Positions 22,825-37,700 of a DNA stretch of 60,000 bases are shown piece by piece; the stretch's first letter is position 1, and each line of letters starts with the position of its first letter. The position numbers and the translations under genes are program-made. Origin of the DNA: Owenia fusiformis. Taxonomy: Eukaryota; Annelida; Polychaeta; Sabellida; Oweniidae. The notes under the pieces were generated by a model. The model was not told the DNA's origin. It saw only the letters and a program-made list of their open reading frames with translations, and made no database searches. The stretch is from NCBI GenBank assembly GCA_903813345.2, contig CAIIXF020000007.1:6579730-6639729 (forward strand). Direction: 5' to 3'.

Positions 22825-25047
22825 TATTATTCTTCTTCCTCCTTCCCAGATTTCTCACCAACTAGAAGAGCTTACTTTAAGCTGCTTACATGACCAACTA
22901 GGGAATGTATCTGGCTTTCTGGGAAATTAGGTCAAATTTTTATCTAGGTCAAAGGTCAAGAACTAGGTCAAATCCAGTACTTTGTCACTTTTTCCCATTA
23001 TCTCGATCGTCCTTCAATATTTTTGATCCTGGTTTTTTTCATTGTGTTCCTCATAAAAAAGTAGAAAACCTAGGGTCGATTTAGTTTTTTGGTATCTCAA
23101 ACCGATTTCGAGATATCAGTGTCCGAAAACGAGGTCCAAAAAAAATTTCACCGAATCCAATGTCCAGGATATCAGTCTTATAGGAAATTTTCTCAGGATT
23201 CTGAATCTGAAAACCAAATTTCGATCTGACTTCCGGTTCAGAAGTTATGGCGTTTTGAAAATTCAAAAATCGCTAAATTTGGTGCCCCATGTTAATTCAA
23301 TGGGAAAAAATATTTTTTTGAAGTGTAAAATACGAGATATAGACTAAGCACAGTTAAACATAATGGAAGCCCATAAGAGAAAGGGACCACAAGACCTTCT
23401 TTTCATAAATATTTGGACACCAAAATGCCTAGGTCAAAATCTAGGTCAAATTCAAAGTTTTTCCTTATTTTTGCGATTCTGACACTACAGATTAATTATA
23501 TTCTTCGAAACTTTGTATACATGTAGCCAAGAGTGTGCTAATAGTGTTAGCCTTTTGCCGTCAGAAAGTATTTTGACCCACTTTTGAGATATGGTGTCCG
23601 AAAAGTAGGTCAAACTAAAAAGTTCTCCAAATTTAACGTATGAGTTATGAATTAAGGGTAGAATTTTCTCAGGAATCCAAATCTGCAAACCAAATTTCAA
23701 TCCGACTTTTGGTTTGGAATTTATGTCGTTTTGATAGCTCAAAAATCGCTAAATTTGGTGCCCCATGTTATGGCAATGGGAAAAAAGATTTTTTGAAGTG
23801 TAAAATACAAGATATAGACTGAATACAGCTTAATATAATGAAAGCCTATTAAAGAAGGGGACCTCGAAGGCTACTTAGCTCCAAAATTTGGACACCAAAA
23901 TGCCTAGGTCAAAATCTAGGTCAAATTTATAGTTTTCCCTTATTTTTGCGATTCTGACACTATATTTAAATGATTTGCTTTAAAATTTTGTATACAGGTA
24001 GCAAAGAGTATGCTTATAGTGTTAGCGTTTTGCCGTCAGAAAGTATTTTGACCCACTTTTGAGATATGGTGTCCAAAAAGTAGGCCAAAGTAAAAAGTTT
24101 CCAAATTTAACGTATGAGTTATGAATTAAGGGTAGAATTTTCTCAGAAATCTAGATCTGCAAACCAAATTTCGATCTGACTACTTGTTCTGAAGTTATGG
24201 CGTTTTGAGATCTCAAAAATCGCTAAATTTGGTGCCCCATGTTAAATCAATGGGACCGAATAATTTTTTGAAGTGTAAAAATACGAGATAAAGAATGAGT
24301 ACAGCTAAACATAATGAAAGCCCATAGAAGAAGGGGACCTCAAAAGCTACTTTCCTTCAAAGTTTGGACACCAAAATACCTAGTTCAAAATCTAGGTCAA
24401 ATTCATAGTTTTTTTTATTTTGCGATTCTGACACTACACTTCAATGATATTCTCCGAAATTTTGTATACTTGTAGCAAAGAGTGTGCTTATAATGTAACA
24501 TTTTGCCGTCAATAAGTTTTTTGACCCTCTTTTGAGATATGGTGTCCGAAATGTAGGTCAAAATAAAAAAATCTCCAATTTTAAAGTATGAGTTATGAAT
24601 TAGGGGTAGAATTTCCTCAGGAATCCGGATCTGAAATTAAAATTGCAATCCGACCCCCGGTTTAGATTCTACGCCATTTTGAAGTTTGAAATTCGCACTT
24701 GCCAGTATTCACGATGCAGATTGATCAAATATACTTTCATAAATTCCTGCATACCCTACTTTACCTCTCTACCTACTCAACTACTTATTTGACTACTTAC
24801 TCAATTACTTAATTAGTTATTACTTACTTAGCAACTTACTCAGCTACTAACTCAGGTACTTACTCAGCTACTTACTCAGCTACCTACTCAGCTTTTTACT
24901 CAGTTACTTACTCAGCTACTAACTCAACTACTACTAAGGTACTTACTCAGCTAATTACTCAGTTACTTACTCAGCTCTTTACTGATCTATCTAGGTCAAA
25001 TAAATCTGGAGTCTTAAATTGAACTTGTTCAATTTCACAAATCTAGT
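22825..25047 (+). mobile_element. Repeat element E7
   Basis: Headless element with DR1 pair at 22946-22958, subunit anchors at 23415, 23890 and 24366, and minisatellite at about 24749-24995. Its tail CACAAATCTAGT runs without spacer into the first 717-bp unit at 25048. Confidence 0.85.
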
Positions 25048-25764
25048 GATTTTTGCTTTCGTATGTGCAAAAAGCAAAAATCCTCCTCACACACGTTCTC
25101 GCCAACGAGAGATATTTGGATAAATCTACTCATACACGTTGTTAGGGGGCTAGGCGTAGTTGGTGGGAAATTAGGTCAAATCCTTATCTGGGTCAAAGGT
25201 CGAAATCTAGGTCGAAATCTGCATTTCCGCTATTTTGGCCTCTCGAGCCTCCTTAAGAAGTCAGAATCGGAGGAAAACTAGCTGGTCGGAAAGACAGTTT
25301 TCCGAGCGTTAAAAAAACAGTGAACCAAATTTCAATCCGACCATTAGTTATCGAGATATACGCGTTTGAAGTTCGCGTACGGGCCACCGTTGCCGTATAT
25401 CTAGACGACACCTGGTATACACTTGGTATACGTATCTCTGCGAACAACAGACATTTGAAAGAAAATAGGCCCGAACGATGACTAGAGCATTTCAAAAACA
25501 ACGATTCCCTTCGTCAAACTAACGATTGCGGAATGTAGAACGACACGTACGCTGCTCGAATCTACGTCGAAAGCTCTATATAAACGTCTGGAAGGCCTAT
25601 TTTTTGAAGGACTATTTTTTGACCTCGACGGATCCGCGAAGCACGAGCCAGGCATTCTCCCCAACTACCTCCCTAGATTCCCCGACCTTTAATCGACCAT
25701 TATAGGCCCTCAGAGCGTCCGTAGAGCCATTAGCCTCTATACGCGTATGGCCAAATCCTATTAT
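25048..25764 (+). mobile_element. 717-bp unit, first copy (reference for internal landmarks)
   Basis: Landmarks: hairpin arms 25048-25059 and 25071-25082; leader-like segment with GGGTCAAAGGTCG around 25191; E-subunit-like segment around 25321-25365; TGGTATAC at 25413-25420 and 25424-25431; TATATAAA at 25577-25584; CTATTTTTTGA twice just after it; end CCTATTAT at 25764. Shared landmarks in the same order (head hairpin, GCTTTCGT motif, AGGTCAAA leader, AACCAAATTTC segment) suggest it is a second non-autonomous member of the superfamily that made the E elements. No protein is supported. Confidence 0.7.
25577..25584 (+). promoter_or_regulatory. TATA-box-like motif in the 717-bp unit
   Basis: TATATAAA at unit position 530, repeated in all 31 copies, is followed about 20 bp later by two CTATTTTTTGA stretches. 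It could be a Pol II or Pol III TATA element driving an RNA across the unit boundary. No transcript evidence is available from sequence. Confidence 0.25.
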
Positions 25765-28700
25765 GATTTTTGCTTTCGTATGTGCAAAAAGCAAAAATCC
25801 TCCTCACACACGTTCTCGCCAACGAGAGATATTTGGATAAATCTACTCATACACGTTGTTAGGGGGCTAGGCGTAGTTGGTGGGAAATTAGGTCAAATCC
25901 TTATCTGGGTCAAAGGTCGAAATCTAGGTCGAAATCTGCATTTCCGCTATTTTGGCCTCTCGAGCCTCCTTAAGAAGTCAGAATCGGAGGAAAACTAGCT
26001 GGTCGGAAAGACAGTTTTCCGAGCGTTAAAAAAACAGTGAACCAAATTTCAATCCGACCATTAGTTATCGAGATATACGCGTTTGAAGTTCGCGTACGGG
26101 CCACCGTTGCCGTATATCTAGACGACACCTGGTATACACTTGGTATACGTATCTCTGCGAACAACAGACATTTGAAAGAAAATAGGCCCGAACGATGACT
26201 AGAGCATTTCAAAAACAACGATTCCCTTCGTCAAACTAACGATTGCGGAATGTAGAACGACACGTACGCTGCTCGAATCTACGTCGAAAGCTCTATATAA
26301 ACGTCTGGAAGGCCTATTTTTTGAAGGACTATTTTTTGACCTCGACGGATCCGCGAAGCACGAGCCAGGCATTCTCCCCAACTACCTCCCTAGATTCCCC
26401 GACCTTTAATCGACCATTATAGGCCCTCAGAGCGTCCGTAGAGCCATTAGCCTCTATACGCGTATGGCCAAATCCTATTATGATTTTTGCTTTCGTATGT
26501 GCAAAAAGCAAAAATCCTCCTCACACACGTTCTCGCCAACGAGAGATATTTGGATAAATCTACTCATACACGTTGTTAGGGGGCTAGGCGTAGTTGGTGG
26601 GAAATTAGGTCAAATCCTTATCTGGGTCAAAGGTCGAAATCTAGGTCGAAATCTGCATTTCCGCTATTTTGGCCTCTCGAGCCTCCTTAAGAAGTCAGAA
26701 TCGGAGGAAAACTAGCTGGTCGGAAAGACAGTTTTCCGAGCGTTAAAAAAACAGTGAACCAAATTTCAATCCGACCATTAGTTATCGAGATATACGCGTT
26801 TGAAGTTCGCGTACGGGCCACCGTTGCCGTATATCTAGACGACACCTGGTATACACTTGGTATACGTATCTCTGCGAACAACAGACATTTGAAAGAAAAT
26901 AGGCCCGAACGATGACTAGAGCATTTCAAAAACAACGATTCCCTTCGTCAAACTAACGATTGCGGAATGTAGAACGACACGTACGCTGCTCGAATCTACG
27001 TCGAAAGCTCTATATAAACGTCTGGAAGGCCTATTTTTTGAAGGACTATTTTTTGACCTCGACGGATCCGCGAAGCACGAGCCAGGCATTCTCCCCAACT
27101 ACCTCCCTAGATTCCCCGACCTTTAATCGACCATTATAGGCCCTCAGAGCGTCCGTAGAGCCATTAGCCTCTATACGCGTATGGCCAAATCCTATTATGA
27201 TTTTTGCTTTCGTATGTGCAAAAAGCAAAAATCCTCCTCACACACGTTCTCGCCAACGAGAGATATTTGGATAAATCTACTCATACACGTTGTTAGGGGG
27301 CTAGGCGTAGTTGGTGGGAAATTAGGTCAAATCCTTATCTGGGTCAAAGGTCGAAATCTAGGTCGAAATCTGCATTTCCGCTATTTTGGCCTCTCGAGCC
27401 TCCTTAAGAAGTCAGAATCGGAGGAAAACTAGCTGGTCGGAAAGACAGTTTTCCGAGCGTTAAAAAAACAGTGAACCAAATTTCAATCCGACCATTAGTT
27501 ATCGAGATATACGCGTTTGAAGTTCGCGTACGGGCCACCGTTGCCGTATATCTAGACGACACCTGGTATACACTTGGTATACGTATCTCTGCGAACAACA
27601 GACATTTGAAAGAAAATAGGCCCGAACGATGACTAGAGCATTTCAAAAACAACGATTCCCTTCGTCAAACTAACGATTGCGGAATGTAGAACGACACGTA
27701 CGCTGCTCGAATCTACGTCGAAAGCTCTATATAAACGTCTGGAAGGCCTATTTTTTGAAGGACTATTTTTTGACCTCGACGGATCCGCGAAGCACGAGCC
27801 AGGCATTCTCCCCAACTACCTCCCTAGATTCCCCGACCTTTAATCGACCATTATAGGCCCTCAGAGCGTCCGTAGAGCCATTAGCCTCTATACGCGTATG
27901 GCCAAATCCTATTATGATTTTTGCTTTCGTATGTGCAAAAAGCAAAAATCCTCCTCACACACGTTCTCGCCAACGAGAGATATTTGGATAAATCTACTCA
28001 TACACGTTGTTAGGGGGCTAGGCGTAGTTGGTGGGAAATTAGGTCAAATCCTTATCTGGGTCAAAGGTCGAAATCTAGGTCGAAATCTGCATTTCCGCTA
28101 TTTTGGCCTCTCGAGCCTCCTTAAGAAGTCAGAATCGGAGGAAAACTAGCTGGTCGGAAAGACAGTTTTCCGAGCGTTAAAAAAACAGTGAACCAAATTT
28201 CAATCCGACCATTAGTTATCGAGATATACGCGTTTGAAGTTCGCGTACGGGCCACCGTTGCCGTATATCTAGACGACACCTGGTATACACTTGGTATACG
28301 TATCTCTGCGAACAACAGACATTTGAAAGAAAATAGGCCCGAACGATGACTAGAGCATTTCAAAAACAACGATTCCCTTCGTCAAACTAACGATTGCGGA
28401 ATGTAGAACGACACGTACGCTGCTCGAATCTACGTCGAAAGCTCTATATAAACGTCTGGAAGGCCTATTTTTTGAAGGACTATTTTTTGACCTCGACGGA
28501 TCCGCGAAGCACGAGCCAGGCATTCTCCCCAACTACCTCCCTAGATTCCCCGACCTTTAATCGACCATTATAGGCCCTCAGAGCGTCCGTAGAGCCATTA
28601 GCCTCTATACGCGTATGGCCAAATCCTATTATGATTTTTGCTTTCGTATGTGCAAAAAGCAAAAATCCTCCTCACACACGTTCTCGCCAACGAGAGATAT

Positions 28701-31700
28701 TTGGATAAATCTACTCATACACGTTGTTAGGGGGCTAGGCGTAGTTGGTGGGAAATTAGGTCAAATCCTTATCTGGGTCAAAGGTCGAAATCTAGGTCGA
28801 AATCTGCATTTCCGCTATTTTGGCCTCTCGAGCCTCCTTAAGAAGTCAGAATCGGAGGAAAACTAGCTGGTCGGAAAGACAGTTTTCCGAGCGTTAAAAA
28901 AACAGTGAACCAAATTTCAATCCGACCATTAGTTATCGAGATATACGCGTTTGAAGTTCGCGTACGGGCCACCGTTGCCGTATATCTAGACGACACCTGG
29001 TATACACTTGGTATACGTATCTCTGCGAACAACAGACATTTGAAAGAAAATAGGCCCGAACGATGACTAGAGCATTTCAAAAACAACGATTCCCTTCGTC
29101 AAACTAACGATTGCGGAATGTAGAACGACACGTACGCTGCTCGAATCTACGTCGAAAGCTCTATATAAACGTCTGGAAGGCCTATTTTTTGAAGGACTAT
29201 TTTTTGACCTCGACGGATCCGCGAAGCACGAGCCAGGCATTCTCCCCAACTACCTCCCTAGATTCCCCGACCTTTAATCGACCATTATAGGCCCTCAGAG
29301 CGTCCGTAGAGCCATTAGCCTCTATACGCGTATGGCCAAATCCTATTATGATTTTTGCTTTCGTATGTGCAAAAAGCAAAAATCCTCCTCACACACGTTC
29401 TCGCCAACGAGAGATATTTGGATAAATCTACTCATACACGTTGTTAGGGGGCTAGGCGTAGTTGGTGGGAAATTAGGTCAAATCCTTATCTGGGTCAAAG
29501 GTCGAAATCTAGGTCGAAATCTGCATTTCCGCTATTTTGGCCTCTCGAGCCTCCTTAAGAAGTCAGAATCGGAGGAAAACTAGCTGGTCGGAAAGACAGT
29601 TTTCCGAGCGTTAAAAAAACAGTGAACCAAATTTCAATCCGACCATTAGTTATCGAGATATACGCGTTTGAAGTTCGCGTACGGGCCACCGTTGCCGTAT
29701 ATCTAGACGACACCTGGTATACACTTGGTATACGTATCTCTGCGAACAACAGACATTTGAAAGAAAATAGGCCCGAACGATGACTAGAGCATTTCAAAAA
29801 CAACGATTCCCTTCGTCAAACTAACGATTGCGGAATGTAGAACGACACGTACGCTGCTCGAATCTACGTCGAAAGCTCTATATAAACGTCTGGAAGGCCT
29901 ATTTTTTGAAGGACTATTTTTTGACCTCGACGGATCCGCGAAGCACGAGCCAGGCATTCTCCCCAACTACCTCCCTAGATTCCCCGACCTTTAATCGACC
30001 ATTATAGGCCCTCAGAGCGTCCGTAGAGCCATTAGCCTCTATACGCGTATGGCCAAATCCTATTATGATTTTTGCTTTCGTATGTGCAAAAAGCAAAAAT
30101 CCTCCTCACACACGTTCTCGCCAACGAGAGATATTTGGATAAATCTACTCATACACGTTGTTAGGGGGCTAGGCGTAGTTGGTGGGAAATTAGGTCAAAT
30201 CCTTATCTGGGTCAAAGGTCGAAATCTAGGTCGAAATCTGCATTTCCGCTATTTTGGCCTCTCGAGCCTCCTTAAGAAGTCAGAATCGGAGGAAAACTAG
30301 CTGGTCGGAAAGACAGTTTTCCGAGCGTTAAAAAAACAGTGAACCAAATTTCAATCCGACCATTAGTTATCGAGATATACGCGTTTGAAGTTCGCGTACG
30401 GGCCACCGTTGCCGTATATCTAGACGACACCTGGTATACACTTGGTATACGTATCTCTGCGAACAACAGACATTTGAAAGAAAATAGGCCCGAACGATGA
30501 CTAGAGCATTTCAAAAACAACGATTCCCTTCGTCAAACTAACGATTGCGGAATGTAGAACGACACGTACGCTGCTCGAATCTACGTCGAAAGCTCTATAT
30601 AAACGTCTGGAAGGCCTATTTTTTGAAGGACTATTTTTTGACCTCGACGGATCCGCGAAGCACGAGCCAGGCATTCTCCCCAACTACCTCCCTAGATTCC
30701 CCGACCTTTAATCGACCATTATAGGCCCTCAGAGCGTCCGTAGAGCCATTAGCCTCTATACGCGTATGGCCAAATCCTATTATGATTTTTGCTTTCGTAT
30801 GTGCAAAAAGCAAAAATCCTCCTCACACACGTTCTCGCCAACGAGAGATATTTGGATAAATCTACTCATACACGTTGTTAGGGGGCTAGGCGTAGTTGGT
30901 GGGAAATTAGGTCAAATCCTTATCTGGGTCAAAGGTCGAAATCTAGGTCGAAATCTGCATTTCCGCTATTTTGGCCTCTCGAGCCTCCTTAAGAAGTCAG
31001 AATCGGAGGAAAACTAGCTGGTCGGAAAGACAGTTTTCCGAGCGTTAAAAAAACAGTGAACCAAATTTCAATCCGACCATTAGTTATCGAGATATACGCG
31101 TTTGAAGTTCGCGTACGGGCCACCGTTGCCGTATATCTAGACGACACCTGGTATACACTTGGTATACGTATCTCTGCGAACAACAGACATTTGAAAGAAA
31201 ATAGGCCCGAACGATGACTAGAGCATTTCAAAAACAACGATTCCCTTCGTCAAACTAACGATTGCGGAATGTAGAACGACACGTACGCTGCTCGAATCTA
31301 CGTCGAAAGCTCTATATAAACGTCTGGAAGGCCTATTTTTTGAAGGACTATTTTTTGACCTCGACGGATCCGCGAAGCACGAGCCAGGCATTCTCCCCAA
31401 CTACCTCCCTAGATTCCCCGACCTTTAATCGACCATTATAGGCCCTCAGAGCGTCCGTAGAGCCATTAGCCTCTATACGCGTATGGCCAAATCCTATTAT
31501 GATTTTTGCTTTCGTATGTGCAAAAAGCAAAAATCCTCCTCACACACGTTCTCGCCAACGAGAGATATTTGGATAAATCTACTCATACACGTTGTTAGGG
31601 GGCTAGGCGTAGTTGGTGGGAAATTAGGTCAAATCCTTATCTGGGTCAAAGGTCGAAATCTAGGTCGAAATCTGCATTTCCGCTATTTTGGCCTCTCGAG

Positions 31701-34700
31701 CCTCCTTAAGAAGTCAGAATCGGAGGAAAACTAGCTGGTCGGAAAGACAGTTTTCCGAGCGTTAAAAAAACAGTGAACCAAATTTCAATCCGACCATTAG
31801 TTATCGAGATATACGCGTTTGAAGTTCGCGTACGGGCCACCGTTGCCGTATATCTAGACGACACCTGGTATACACTTGGTATACGTATCTCTGCGAACAA
31901 CAGACATTTGAAAGAAAATAGGCCCGAACGATGACTAGAGCATTTCAAAAACAACGATTCCCTTCGTCAAACTAACGATTGCGGAATGTAGAACGACACG
32001 TACGCTGCTCGAATCTACGTCGAAAGCTCTATATAAACGTCTGGAAGGCCTATTTTTTGAAGGACTATTTTTTGACCTCGACGGATCCGCGAAGCACGAG
32101 CCAGGCATTCTCCCCAACTACCTCCCTAGATTCCCCGACCTTTAATCGACCATTATAGGCCCTCAGAGCGTCCGTAGAGCCATTAGCCTCTATACGCGTA
32201 TGGCCAAATCCTATTATGATTTTTGCTTTCGTATGTGCAAAAAGCAAAAATCCTCCTCACACACGTTCTCGCCAACGAGAGATATTTGGATAAATCTACT
32301 CATACACGTTGTTAGGGGGCTAGGCGTAGTTGGTGGGAAATTAGGTCAAATCCTTATCTGGGTCAAAGGTCGAAATCTAGGTCGAAATCTGCATTTCCGC
32401 TATTTTGGCCTCTCGAGCCTCCTTAAGAAGTCAGAATCGGAGGAAAACTAGCTGGTCGGAAAGACAGTTTTCCGAGCGTTAAAAAAACAGTGAACCAAAT
32501 TTCAATCCGACCATTAGTTATCGAGATATACGCGTTTGAAGTTCGCGTACGGGCCACCGTTGCCGTATATCTAGACGACACCTGGTATACACTTGGTATA
32601 CGTATCTCTGCGAACAACAGACATTTGAAAGAAAATAGGCCCGAACGATGACTAGAGCATTTCAAAAACAACGATTCCCTTCGTCAAACTAACGATTGCG
32701 GAATGTAGAACGACACGTACGCTGCTCGAATCTACGTCGAAAGCTCTATATAAACGTCTGGAAGGCCTATTTTTTGAAGGACTATTTTTTGACCTCGACG
32801 GATCCGCGAAGCACGAGCCAGGCATTCTCCCCAACTACCTCCCTAGATTCCCCGACCTTTAATCGACCATTATAGGCCCTCAGAGCGTCCGTAGAGCCAT
32901 TAGCCTCTATACGCGTATGGCCAAATCCTATTATGATTTTTGCTTTCGTATGTGCAAAAAGCAAAAATCCTCCTCACACACGTTCTCGCCAACGAGAGAT
33001 ATTTGGATAAATCTACTCATACACGTTGTTAGGGGGCTAGGCGTAGTTGGTGGGAAATTAGGTCAAATCCTTATCTGGGTCAAAGGTCGAAATCTAGGTC
33101 GAAATCTGCATTTCCGCTATTTTGGCCTCTCGAGCCTCCTTAAGAAGTCAGAATCGGAGGAAAACTAGCTGGTCGGAAAGACAGTTTTCCGAGCGTTAAA
33201 AAAACAGTGAACCAAATTTCAATCCGACCATTAGTTATCGAGATATACGCGTTTGAAGTTCGCGTACGGGCCACCGTTGCCGTATATCTAGACGACACCT
33301 GGTATACACTTGGTATACGTATCTCTGCGAACAACAGACATTTGAAAGAAAATAGGCCCGAACGATGACTAGAGCATTTCAAAAACAACGATTCCCTTCG
33401 TCAAACTAACGATTGCGGAATGTAGAACGACACGTACGCTGCTCGAATCTACGTCGAAAGCTCTATATAAACGTCTGGAAGGCCTATTTTTTGAAGGACT
33501 ATTTTTTGACCTCGACGGATCCGCGAAGCACGAGCCAGGCATTCTCCCCAACTACCTCCCTAGATTCCCCGACCTTTAATCGACCATTATAGGCCCTCAG
33601 AGCGTCCGTAGAGCCATTAGCCTCTATACGCGTATGGCCAAATCCTATTATGATTTTTGCTTTCGTATGTGCAAAAAGCAAAAATCCTCCTCACACACGT
33701 TCTCGCCAACGAGAGATATTTGGATAAATCTACTCATACACGTTGTTAGGGGGCTAGGCGTAGTTGGTGGGAAATTAGGTCAAATCCTTATCTGGGTCAA
33801 AGGTCGAAATCTAGGTCGAAATCTGCATTTCCGCTATTTTGGCCTCTCGAGCCTCCTTAAGAAGTCAGAATCGGAGGAAAACTAGCTGGTCGGAAAGACA
33901 GTTTTCCGAGCGTTAAAAAAACAGTGAACCAAATTTCAATCCGACCATTAGTTATCGAGATATACGCGTTTGAAGTTCGCGTACGGGCCACCGTTGCCGT
34001 ATATCTAGACGACACCTGGTATACACTTGGTATACGTATCTCTGCGAACAACAGACATTTGAAAGAAAATAGGCCCGAACGATGACTAGAGCATTTCAAA
34101 AACAACGATTCCCTTCGTCAAACTAACGATTGCGGAATGTAGAACGACACGTACGCTGCTCGAATCTACGTCGAAAGCTCTATATAAACGTCTGGAAGGC
34201 CTATTTTTTGAAGGACTATTTTTTGACCTCGACGGATCCGCGAAGCACGAGCCAGGCATTCTCCCCAACTACCTCCCTAGATTCCCCGACCTTTAATCGA
34301 CCATTATAGGCCCTCAGAGCGTCCGTAGAGCCATTAGCCTCTATACGCGTATGGCCAAATCCTATTATGATTTTTGCTTTCGTATGTGCAAAAAGCAAAA
34401 ATCCTCCTCACACACGTTCTCGCCAACGAGAGATATTTGGATAAATCTACTCATACACGTTGTTAGGGGGCTAGGCGTAGTTGGTGGGAAATTAGGTCAA
34501 ATCCTTATCTGGGTCAAAGGTCGAAATCTAGGTCGAAATCTGCATTTCCGCTATTTTGGCCTCTCGAGCCTCCTTAAGAAGTCAGAATCGGAGGAAAACT
34601 AGCTGGTCGGAAAGACAGTTTTCCGAGCGTTAAAAAAACAGTGAACCAAATTTCAATCCGACCATTAGTTATCGAGATATACGCGTTTGAAGTTCGCGTA

Positions 34701-37700
34701 CGGGCCACCGTTGCCGTATATCTAGACGACACCTGGTATACACTTGGTATACGTATCTCTGCGAACAACAGACATTTGAAAGAAAATAGGCCCGAACGAT
34801 GACTAGAGCATTTCAAAAACAACGATTCCCTTCGTCAAACTAACGATTGCGGAATGTAGAACGACACGTACGCTGCTCGAATCTACGTCGAAAGCTCTAT
34901 ATAAACGTCTGGAAGGCCTATTTTTTGAAGGACTATTTTTTGACCTCGACGGATCCGCGAAGCACGAGCCAGGCATTCTCCCCAACTACCTCCCTAGATT
35001 CCCCGACCTTTAATCGACCATTATAGGCCCTCAGAGCGTCCGTAGAGCCATTAGCCTCTATACGCGTATGGCCAAATCCTATTATGATTTTTGCTTTCGT
35101 ATGTGCAAAAAGCAAAAATCCTCCTCACACACGTTCTCGCCAACGAGAGATATTTGGATAAATCTACTCATACACGTTGTTAGGGGGCTAGGCGTAGTTG
35201 GTGGGAAATTAGGTCAAATCCTTATCTGGGTCAAAGGTCGAAATCTAGGTCGAAATCTGCATTTCCGCTATTTTGGCCTCTCGAGCCTCCTTAAGAAGTC
35301 AGAATCGGAGGAAAACTAGCTGGTCGGAAAGACAGTTTTCCGAGCGTTAAAAAAACAGTGAACCAAATTTCAATCCGACCATTAGTTATCGAGATATACG
35401 CGTTTGAAGTTCGCGTACGGGCCACCGTTGCCGTATATCTAGACGACACCTGGTATACACTTGGTATACGTATCTCTGCGAACAACAGACATTTGAAAGA
35501 AAATAGGCCCGAACGATGACTAGAGCATTTCAAAAACAACGATTCCCTTCGTCAAACTAACGATTGCGGAATGTAGAACGACACGTACGCTGCTCGAATC
35601 TACGTCGAAAGCTCTATATAAACGTCTGGAAGGCCTATTTTTTGAAGGACTATTTTTTGACCTCGACGGATCCGCGAAGCACGAGCCAGGCATTCTCCCC
35701 AACTACCTCCCTAGATTCCCCGACCTTTAATCGACCATTATAGGCCCTCAGAGCGTCCGTAGAGCCATTAGCCTCTATACGCGTATGGCCAAATCCTATT
35801 ATGATTTTTGCTTTCGTATGTGCAAAAAGCAAAAATCCTCCTCACACACGTTCTCGCCAACGAGAGATATTTGGATAAATCTACTCATACACGTTGTTAG
35901 GGGGCTAGGCGTAGTTGGTGGGAAATTAGGTCAAATCCTTATCTGGGTCAAAGGTCGAAATCTAGGTCGAAATCTGCATTTCCGCTATTTTGGCCTCTCG
36001 AGCCTCCTTAAGAAGTCAGAATCGGAGGAAAACTAGCTGGTCGGAAAGACAGTTTTCCGAGCGTTAAAAAAACAGTGAACCAAATTTCAATCCGACCATT
36101 AGTTATCGAGATATACGCGTTTGAAGTTCGCGTACGGGCCACCGTTGCCGTATATCTAGACGACACCTGGTATACACTTGGTATACGTATCTCTGCGAAC
36201 AACAGACATTTGAAAGAAAATAGGCCCGAACGATGACTAGAGCATTTCAAAAACAACGATTCCCTTCGTCAAACTAACGATTGCGGAATGTAGAACGACA
36301 CGTACGCTGCTCGAATCTACGTCGAAAGCTCTATATAAACGTCTGGAAGGCCTATTTTTTGAAGGACTATTTTTTGACCTCGACGGATCCGCGAAGCACG
36401 AGCCAGGCATTCTCCCCAACTACCTCCCTAGATTCCCCGACCTTTAATCGACCATTATAGGCCCTCAGAGCGTCCGTAGAGCCATTAGCCTCTATACGCG
36501 TATGGCCAAATCCTATTATGATTTTTGCTTTCGTATGTGCAAAAAGCAAAAATCCTCCTCACACACGTTCTCGCCAACGAGAGATATTTGGATAAATCTA
36601 CTCATACACGTTGTTAGGGGGCTAGGCGTAGTTGGTGGGAAATTAGGTCAAATCCTTATCTGGGTCAAAGGTCGAAATCTAGGTCGAAATCTGCATTTCC
36701 GCTATTTTGGCCTCTCGAGCCTCCTTAAGAAGTCAGAATCGGAGGAAAACTAGCTGGTCGGAAAGACAGTTTTCCGAGCGTTAAAAAAACAGTGAACCAA
36801 ATTTCAATCCGACCATTAGTTATCGAGATATACGCGTTTGAAGTTCGCGTACGGGCCACCGTTGCCGTATATCTAGACGACACCTGGTATACACTTGGTA
36901 TACGTATCTCTGCGAACAACAGACATTTGAAAGAAAATAGGCCCGAACGATGACTAGAGCATTTCAAAAACAACGATTCCCTTCGTCAAACTAACGATTG
37001 CGGAATGTAGAACGACACGTACGCTGCTCGAATCTACGTCGAAAGCTCTATATAAACGTCTGGAAGGCCTATTTTTTGAAGGACTATTTTTTGACCTCGA
37101 CGGATCCGCGAAGCACGAGCCAGGCATTCTCCCCAACTACCTCCCTAGATTCCCCGACCTTTAATCGACCATTATAGGCCCTCAGAGCGTCCGTAGAGCC
37201 ATTAGCCTCTATACGCGTATGGCCAAATCCTATTATGATTTTTGCTTTCGTATGTGCAAAAAGCAAAAATCCTCCTCACACACGTTCTCGCCAACGAGAG
37301 ATATTTGGATAAATCTACTCATACACGTTGTTAGGGGGCTAGGCGTAGTTGGTGGGAAATTAGGTCAAATCCTTATCTGGGTCAAAGGTCGAAATCTAGG
37401 TCGAAATCTGCATTTCCGCTATTTTGGCCTCTCGAGCCTCCTTAAGAAGTCAGAATCGGAGGAAAACTAGCTGGTCGGAAAGACAGTTTTCCGAGCGTTA
37501 AAAAAACAGTGAACCAAATTTCAATCCGACCATTAGTTATCGAGATATACGCGTTTGAAGTTCGCGTACGGGCCACCGTTGCCGTATATCTAGACGACAC
37601 CTGGTATACACTTGGTATACGTATCTCTGCGAACAACAGACATTTGAAAGAAAATAGGCCCGAACGATGACTAGAGCATTTCAAAAACAACGATTCCCTT

